Origin: an uncultured Clostridia bacterium
GTDB taxonomy: Bacteria > Bacillota > Clostridia > Oscillospirales > Acutalibacteraceae
Direction: 5' to 3'
Assembly: GCA_946499275.1 (NCBI GenBank)
Contig: CAMMRL010000014.1
Location: 1-48,632, forward strand
Length of the DNA stretch: 48,632 bases
The translations under genes and the position numbers were made by a program. Each line of letters begins with the position of its first letter. The first letter of the stretch is position 1. Below are positions 44,401 to 48,632 of the stretch, in pieces. The notes under the pieces are model-generated. The model was not told the origin of the DNA. It was given only the letters and a program-made list of their open reading frames with translations, and searched no databases.

Positions 44401-44707
44401 CGCTGTTATACTTCCATTCCGCATTAACTACCGGCTGTTCAACACCGTTCTTCGTCCAAGTCACCCAAACCGCGTCTCCTGCTTCAATCGGCCAGGTCTT
44501 CGATTTGATATACACGTTCTCGCCGGCTCCAGGGTCACGGGGATACCGCTCGCACGGGTCGGTCATGATCTCTTTGCCCCCATACAGGTCGTCGTGGCCT
44601 GTTGGGTTATGCCAAACTCCGTCCAGTGCCAAGGCGCTCAAAGCGGTCACGCTCAACAAAACAGCCGCCGCCAGCACCGCAGTAATCCTTTGAAAACCCT
44701 TCCGCAT
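41414..44707 (-). CDS. ctsY: Secreted GH31 enzyme, 3-alpha-isomaltosyltransferase-like
   Basis: A 1097-residue exported enzyme. A signal peptide (cut near ALALD) is followed by an N-terminal Ig-like glucan module (KEIMTDPCERYPRDPGAGEN), then the GH31 catalytic barrel with nucleophile D566 in GFKCDGGEFIWG and acid/base D631 in AWTGDQNST. The C-terminal 130 residues are a CBM35 (VPYEAEFGELTDTSV ... INLDNISL). Known CtsY transfers isomaltosyl groups and closes the cyclic tetrasaccharide cycloalternan; its length and modular plan are nearly the same. AGGAGG precedes ATG 44707. It is followed by the CtsZ-like gene. The GH31 family is certain; the specific activity is probable, with alpha-xylosidase-like enzymes of the same subgroup as the alternative. 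Confidence 0.85.
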   Translation of the reverse strand: MRKGFQRITAVLAAAVLLSVTALSALALDGVWHNPTGHDDLYGGKEIMTDPCERYPRDPGAGENVYIKSKTWPIEAGDAVWVTWTKNGVEQPVVNAEWKYNSGNDTYWEASLGSFAKGDVIEYYVHADQYQQNAKQVGPFSFIVTDWDAVNNVTSVTNHTNRVELACTSTQGLTTPKISISFPDEGYFRMQFEPFTAPTWATGSTDYTVDESNPDYVWIHGPSISLKINKAPYQMEVYDENGELITKESDRSGYRSLAFKTNGTDYVNQVEENLFTSSDESFTGFGMRYDALNQRGKNVDIYAVNWYLEQENKTYLPIPFYFSNQGYGTYLNSTYYTQYRLATDSTDRATIRANAGGTVNQGMDLYFFTGTPKEISQQYTDVIEKPELPPVWAFGPWISANEWNKQSEVEEQIAKANQYNIPTTGMVLEAWADEETFYMFADSQHEQKPGDWVPTSSDFTHGGRYPDPQGMIDLIHENGIRVLLWQLPLVKNDPNTRPQQLNTDIQYGLEHDYFLKNADGTPYLNAGGWYTNAYSIDFTNPEAVQWMLNKRKYLLEEVGIDGFKCDGGEFIWGRGITSAAGIKGDELRNLYPDLYVQAYYDFAKQYNEDALTFFRAGGVGAGQHPVAWTGDQNSTFSAYRDAMRATMTASMSGVPFTTWDLAGFSGEIPSTELYKRSVAQAAFSPIMQLHSEWGGDPNPSVARTPWNMYERTGDIDCINIYRKFANYRMNLIPYLYNNAKYTSDTGVPMMRSMAYEFPGDTTAAQMEFQYMLGDSLLVAPIENEGQTEKLIYLPEGEWIDLFWGSRRPGNQLITYYAGLDALPVFVKAGSVIPMNLNADYEFGGSVGNSTDSYINETYRIYPKDFTQYQYYDYVNGQQEQILVDERYDDQGKVHITLPASETITTVQVFTSEPTSVQEGYSTMHRYTDFAQFKQAASGWYYDSAQHLTYVRIQNRQTGTRNITLNGVQEVPYEAEFGELTDTSVNTNHTGYEGTGFVDNFASVGTAVSFDVYAPEAGTYSLGIRYSAGTEAATRSVYVNGSRVTKISLPKTNDWDTWSLATTNVTLTAGKNTIAITYDSDDIAGINLDNISLHQTSG

Positions 44708-44825
44708 TTTGACTCTCCTCCTTTTCTAGAATTCCCAATTTACTTGTACCAGGCCGCAAATAAAATTGGCGCGTCTCTCACCTCATTTCTTCTGTCACAG
44801 CATGTCGTGTCCAATGGTGTATATA

Positions 44826-44839
44826 AATCAAGCTTGATT
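44826..44839. promoter_or_regulatory. 14-bp palindrome in the ctsY leader
   Basis: AATCAAGCTTGATT is a perfect palindrome about 120 bases upstream of the start codon, inside the long leader. It is a possible repressor site acting as a roadblock. Confidence 0.45.
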
Positions 44840-44941
44840 CCGAAAAAAAGGACAGCGGCCGTAAAAGCTTCCCAAACCGAAACCATGAAATCAGTGATTC
44901 CCTGCGGTGTGAAGTGCCTAACGACCGCTGCCAGTTTTGTG

Positions 44942-44967
44942 AATAAATTACAATATAGTAATTTATT
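44942..44967. promoter_or_regulatory. Operator-like palindrome at the ctsY start site
   Basis: AATAAATTAC and GTAATTTATT are perfect inverted arms around a 6-base spacer. They begin about 6 bases after the expected transcription start, the classical place for a repressor. A LacI- or GntR-type sugar regulator would suit; none is encoded in the window. Confidence 0.6.
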
Positions 44968-44979
44968 TACTCTAAACCT

Positions 44980-45007
44980 ATTATATCACAATTTTTTGCA
45001 ATTTCAA
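44980..45007 (-). promoter_or_regulatory. Promoter of the ctsY-ctsZ pair
   Basis: On the - strand TTGAAA (45007-45002) and TATAAT (44985-44980) lie 16 bases apart. Three CACAATT copies (+ strand, 44987, 45017, 45054) lie around and upstream of the core. The leader to ATG 44707 is about 265 bases, with no gene in it. Confidence 0.82.
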
Positions 45008-45171
45008 CTTTTTCCACACAATTTTACATGTTTTTCTTTGTGTGTACTATATTCACAATTATTTCGCATATTTTCCCCTGCCCGATAAAAATAACCGCAT
45101 AAGAATCGGACAGGGGTCAACGAAAACTGACAAATTGATTTATCCGGAGAGCATACTCAAATCCGCCTATA

Positions 45172-45804
45172 TTACACAATTCGAAACAATTCCGAAAGGC
45201 GGCTTATTTTCGCATCGGCCAACGGACAACTCCGCGCCGTGCCGATGGCGACCGCCAGGAAGCCGCCGGCTTTTGCCGCCTGAATACCGCTTTCCGCATC
45301 CTCCACCACCAAGCATTGTTCCGGTGGTAATTTCAGCAGAGATGCCGCCAGCAAAAACACCTCCGGGTCGGGTTTGGAGTGAGCGATCATCGTGCCGTCC
45401 GCAACCGCGTCAAAGGCCGTGTTCAACCCGATCCGCCGCAATATATTCTGTGTGTTGCGGCTGGATGAGCCGATGGCAATCGCCAGCCCGCGCAGATGCA
45501 GTTCCTCCAGCGTCTCCAGGACATCCGGCAAGACATCCGCCGGGGTCAGGCTTTCGAGCAACTCCCCATAACGCCGGTTTTTCTCCTCCGCAAACCGCTC
45601 CTTCTCCTCCTGTGACAAGGCGCGGTTTCCAACCCGGCAGATAATCTCCACACTTTCCATCCGGCTGACGCCGCGCAGAAGGTCGTTGTCTTTCGGCGTG
45701 AAAGGGATATTCCAATGCCGGCTCGTCTCCACCCACGCCTGGCAGTGCAGCGCATCGGTGGAGACAATCACGCCGTCCAGATCAAAAATCACACCCCGTA
45801 CCAT
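45172..45804 (-). CDS. pgmB: Beta-phosphoglucomutase
   Basis: A 210-residue HAD-IA enzyme that turns beta-glucose-1-phosphate into glucose-6-phosphate. Motif I is GVIFDLDGVIVSTDALH, with D8 and D10 in the same places as in characterised beta-PGM; RGVSRMESVEII is the substrate-specificity loop. AIGSSSRNTQNIL (motif II), HSKPDPEVFLLAA (motif III Lys) and CLVVEDAESGIQAAKAGG (motif IV) are complete. ATG 45804 follows AGGAGG; the longer frame is unsupported. It lies 38 bases after the GH31 lipoprotein gene, likely co-transcribed. Its presence implies a GH65-type phosphorylase (maltose, kojibiose or nigerose) elsewhere, acting on the imported glucosides. Confidence 0.93.
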   Translation of the reverse strand: MVRGVIFDLDGVIVSTDALHCQAWVETSRHWNIPFTPKDNDLLRGVSRMESVEIICRVGNRALSQEEKERFAEEKNRRYGELLESLTPADVLPDVLETLEELHLRGLAIAIGSSSRNTQNILRRIGLNTAFDAVADGTMIAHSKPDPEVFLLAASLLKLPPEQCLVVEDAESGIQAAKAGGFLAVAIGTARSCPLADAKISRLSELFRIV

Positions 45805-45842
45805 GGTTTTCCTCCTGGTTCTCGTATTTATTCGGCCCGAGC

Positions 45843-48590
45843 TCATCCGCTTGCCTGTTGGACAATTTCCGCGGGCTCCGCATTGCCCGGTCTCTGCACC
45901 TTACCATCGGCGGACACCTTCACGGTCTCCTCCCGGTTATTCACATAGTCGTACCACGTATACTCCCCGCCACCGGGATAGGCCCAAAAAGTAAGATTCC
46001 GATAGGAATCAACCGCATTGCCGATGGAACCGCCCAACTGCCCGGAATCCCCCAGGTTCAGCGGCAGGATGCTGCCGGCTTTCACAAACACAGGAAGGCT
46101 GCCGAGAGGGCAGTCCACCGTATGCGTGCCGGCGGGATAGGTTTTTCCATCGAAAAGGCCGTACCATGTCCCCTCGGGAAGATAAACATCCACCGTATCT
46201 TTCCCCATCTCCACCGCCGGGGCCACCAAAAGGCTTCCGCCGAGCATGTATTGGAATTCCTTTTCTGCCGCCCGTTCATCCTCCGGGAAGGCATAGGCCA
46301 TGCTCCTCATCAGCGGCTCCCCTGTTTGGCTGGAATGGCGCGCTTCGGTATACAAATAGGGAAGTAGGTTCATCCGCACGTTGGCGAAAAAACGGTAGGT
46401 GTCCAGGCAGGCGGAATCCCCCTTGCGTTCCGCCATATTCCAAGGCGTGCGCGCCTGGCTGGGATTTGGGTCGCCGCTGGTTTCCGAATGCACCTGCATC
46501 ACGGGTGAAAAGGCTGCCTGCGCCACCGCACGCTGGTACAATTCCGCCGTCGGCACATCCCCGCTGAACCCGGCGATATCCCAAGCTACAAACGGGATAC
46601 CGGACATGGACGCACTGAGCGTGGCGCGCAGCGCTTCCTCAAACGCTTTTTGTGTAGAACGTTGGTCACCCACCCAGCATAGCGGATGGTTCTGCATGGC
46701 AGCCCCGCCGGCCCGGCTGAAGGTAATCGCATCGGGTACGAGCGTGCGGGAATAATCAAAATATGCCTGAGCATACAAATCCGGATAGGCATTGCGAAGC
46801 TCGTCGCCCTTGCGGCCGTCAAACGCGGTTACATCCCGGCCCCAGACAAATTCCCCGCCGTCGGTCTTAAAGCCGTCCACTCCGATGTCCTCCAGCAGAT
46901 ACCGGCGTTTGGAGAGGAACCAATCGGTTGCCTGCGGGTTGGTAAAATCCACAAGCAGACTGTTGCCGAACCAGGTGCCGGACGGCAGGCGATAGGCACT
47001 GCCGTCCCCGTTTTTGAGGACGTACCCCTGTTCCAGCGCATACTGTTGATCCCGCTTCGACTGCGGTGTGGCGTCGCCGGAAAATTTCAACACGGGGATC
47101 TGCCACAGCAAAACGCGGATCCCCTCTTCGTGCAGGGAGTCCACCATCCCTTTCGGATCCGGCCACCGCCCGCCGAAGGTGAAATCCTCCAGCTTCGGAA
47201 CAAAGCCGCCGTCGGATGTCTCAAACTCGGAATCGTTCCATGTATAAAAGGTCTCCTCGTCACTCCACGCCTCCAGCACGATGACTGAAGTGGGAATGTC
47301 GTGGGCTGTCGTCTGCTCCAATTGCTCCATCACTTCGGACTGCCGGTTCCATTCATTGGCGGAGATCCACGGGCCAAAAGCCCAAACAGGCGGGAGGACG
47401 GGATTGCCCGCCACGCAGGCATATCCCTCCGCTATGGCCGCATTATCCCCGGCAAAAAGATAGAACGCCGCGCCGGTATCCCGAACGGCCGTCTCGATGG
47501 TACAGACGTTTTCCCTCTCGGTATCAATAGCAAAACGGGTGTAATAGGTGGAATCCACATATAACCCATAGGTATCCGGAACAAAATAGTAGGGTACCGG
47601 TGTATATGTCTCTCCGGCCTGGTCGGTGTACCAGTTAACGCAGTAGATATCCACATCTTTTTGGCGCTGGTTCAAAGAATCGTATTTCATCCCGAAACCG
47701 TAAAATCCTTGTTCTTCCGGCGCCTGCAGGTTCAGGCGGATGCCCCGTACCGTTTCCCCATCCGTCAGTATCTGAAGGCCATCCCCTCCCCCCGTGTCTT
47801 GAACCAGTACCTTCCCCGTTTTGTCCGACAGGGTAAGGGAATAGGGCTGGGTTCCCACAGTCAGGGATAAACCGCCGATGGATAGGTCTGCCACCCCTCG
47901 CTTGTTCGTTTCATCCATCTGTGCGCCGGAAGACGTCCCCTCCGGCTCCACCGCCAGGCAGAGAGTTCCTTCCCGGGTGGAAGAAAACGTGATTACAGGT
48001 TGAAGGGAGCCGGTTTTCAGTCCAAGCCGGATTTCCTCTCCCCGCTGAGCCACGCTTTCCACTTGTTCGACCGCTTCCCACTCGAGGACGGAAAAGGTAT
48101 ATGGTCCAAGCGCCGCTTTTCCGCCTTCCGGTTCGTCCTCCTTACCGGCGCGCACCATATATTCCACCCGGTCTCCCTGCTCAAAGGGACCGAGGGTACC
48201 GACATACTTCTTTTTGGAAATCCCTTCATCTTGTAAAACGGCAGACTGCCGGCAGAGAACCGATTCCTGTCTTTCCCCGTTCAGCGCCCAGTCCAGCCAT
48301 ACGCTGTCCGCATCCGTTCGCCATAGGGAAACGGCGATCTCGACCGTATCCCCCGCTTGTGGGTCACGCGGGGAACGCTCCCACCAGATTTCCGGGGCTT
48401 CCTTGGCGCCGTACAGCTGATCCCGGCCGTACGGTTCGTGTGCAAGCCCGTCTGCCTTCAATACGGCGGCCTGGGTAAAGAACGCGCCGGAATTGTCGGG
48501 GGAGGAGACCGGGGATGGGTTCTTCCGGCAGCCGGAACCAAAAAGAAGGACGGCGCAAAGGGCGGCAAGCACCGCAGATTTTATCTTCAT
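45843..48590 (-). CDS. GH31 lipoprotein glycosidase, CtsY paralogue
   Basis: A 915-residue GH31 enzyme anchored outside the membrane by a lipoprotein signal (AVLAALCAVLLFGSGCRK; the residue three before Cys is Gly, which is less usual). It follows the plan of the CtsY-like protein: glucan module (APEIWWERSPRDPQAGDT), barrel with nucleophile D577 in GFKTDGGEFVWG and acid/base D642 in CWVGDQRST, but it ends after the beta-sandwich without CBM35. ATG 48590 is chosen because GGAGG precedes it; upstream codons lack a ribosome site. It probably trims glucan or cycloalternan products at the cell surface. It is the first gene of the pgmB unit visible here; its promoter is not seen in the last 42 bases. 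Confidence 0.88.
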   Translation of the reverse strand: MKIKSAVLAALCAVLLFGSGCRKNPSPVSSPDNSGAFFTQAAVLKADGLAHEPYGRDQLYGAKEAPEIWWERSPRDPQAGDTVEIAVSLWRTDADSVWLDWALNGERQESVLCRQSAVLQDEGISKKKYVGTLGPFEQGDRVEYMVRAGKEDEPEGGKAALGPYTFSVLEWEAVEQVESVAQRGEEIRLGLKTGSLQPVITFSSTREGTLCLAVEPEGTSSGAQMDETNKRGVADLSIGGLSLTVGTQPYSLTLSDKTGKVLVQDTGGGDGLQILTDGETVRGIRLNLQAPEEQGFYGFGMKYDSLNQRQKDVDIYCVNWYTDQAGETYTPVPYYFVPDTYGLYVDSTYYTRFAIDTERENVCTIETAVRDTGAAFYLFAGDNAAIAEGYACVAGNPVLPPVWAFGPWISANEWNRQSEVMEQLEQTTAHDIPTSVIVLEAWSDEETFYTWNDSEFETSDGGFVPKLEDFTFGGRWPDPKGMVDSLHEEGIRVLLWQIPVLKFSGDATPQSKRDQQYALEQGYVLKNGDGSAYRLPSGTWFGNSLLVDFTNPQATDWFLSKRRYLLEDIGVDGFKTDGGEFVWGRDVTAFDGRKGDELRNAYPDLYAQAYFDYSRTLVPDAITFSRAGGAAMQNHPLCWVGDQRSTQKAFEEALRATLSASMSGIPFVAWDIAGFSGDVPTAELYQRAVAQAAFSPVMQVHSETSGDPNPSQARTPWNMAERKGDSACLDTYRFFANVRMNLLPYLYTEARHSSQTGEPLMRSMAYAFPEDERAAEKEFQYMLGGSLLVAPAVEMGKDTVDVYLPEGTWYGLFDGKTYPAGTHTVDCPLGSLPVFVKAGSILPLNLGDSGQLGGSIGNAVDSYRNLTFWAYPGGGEYTWYDYVNNREETVKVSADGKVQRPGNAEPAEIVQQASG

Positions 48591-48632
48591 TATCCCATTC
48601 CTCCGTATGCGCACGGCACCCCTGCGCCACAA

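Noticed and set aside
45075..45116. Terminator of pgmB
   Set aside because: The arms CCCCTGTCCGAT and ATCGGGCAGGGG pair on the - strand with one G-U, but the loop is long and no T-run follows. It could be structural, but I would not call it a terminator.
1..48632. CRISPR array
   Set aside because: No regularly spaced identical DNA repeats were seen. The only strong tandem repeats are protein-coding ones (tape-measure hendecads and surface-protein modules).

Overview
The window looks like a chromosomal segment of a Gram-positive, fairly GC-rich member of the Clostridia (Oscillospiraceae/Ruminococcaceae-like). Supporting signs are strong AGGAGG ribosome sites, sigma-A type promoters, dockerin and cohesin modules, wall-sorting tails of the P-x-TG-D type, and a secreted lipoprotein glycosidase. 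This placement rests on gene content, not on a marker gene. No rRNA, integrase, terminase, capsid gene or CRISPR array is visible.

Region 1 (1-12797, + strand) is one tightly overlapping operon for an exported cell-surface polysaccharide: a GT4 C-terminus, a GT2 transferase, two related COG5610-type proteins (one with a HAD domain, one without), an ABC-2 exporter pair (Wzm/Wzt type), two sialyl/polysialyltransferase-like GT-B enzymes, a GT2 fused to a degenerate GT32-like domain, and then a three-gene block. That block holds a CMP-Kdo-synthetase-like enzyme, a DRE-TIM pyruvate-aldolase-like domain fused to a DUF115/GT42-like domain, and a HAD phosphatase. My reading is that the block makes and activates a ulosonic (Kdo/nonulosonate-like) sugar by a route without a classical KdsA/NeuB synthase, and that the two GT-B enzymes use it.

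Region 2 (12833-23005, mostly - strand) is a siphovirus-type tail operon with no head, packaging, integration or lysis genes: two small proteins, tail tube, a tail chaperone with a very clear -1 frameshift site, a tape-measure protein built of 24 hendecads, a hub-like protein and a tail fibre. It is driven by one strong promoter embedded in three GAGTT/AACTC palindromes. An AT-rich island interrupts it, carrying a chimeric protein with a tape-measure-like C-terminal tag and a divergent two-helix membrane protein.

Region 3 (23051-26174) holds galM and then decayed DNA: a beheaded ABC ATPase with an in-frame stop, a truncated permease, and the 3' end of an unknown gene with a frameshift, next to a perfect 21-bp inverted repeat.

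Region 4 (26196-36949, - strand) is a surface-protein locus: a regulator with a DNA-binding domain at each end, a small Cys-rich protein translationally coupled to a wall-anchored beta-helix-like protein, and a 2175-residue wall-anchored protein with an N-terminal dockerin and a C-terminal cohesin. A tRNA-Pro(CGG) with consensus promoter and terminator closes the region.

Region 5 (37325-48632, - strand) is an alpha-glucan locus: a GH31 lipoprotein, beta-phosphoglucomutase, and two large secreted GH31 enzymes whose sizes and CBM content match the 3-alpha-isomaltosyltransferase/6-alpha-glucosyltransferase pair (CtsY/CtsZ) that makes cycloalternan from starch-type glucans. The CtsY-like gene has its own strong promoter, a long leader and AT-rich palindromes.
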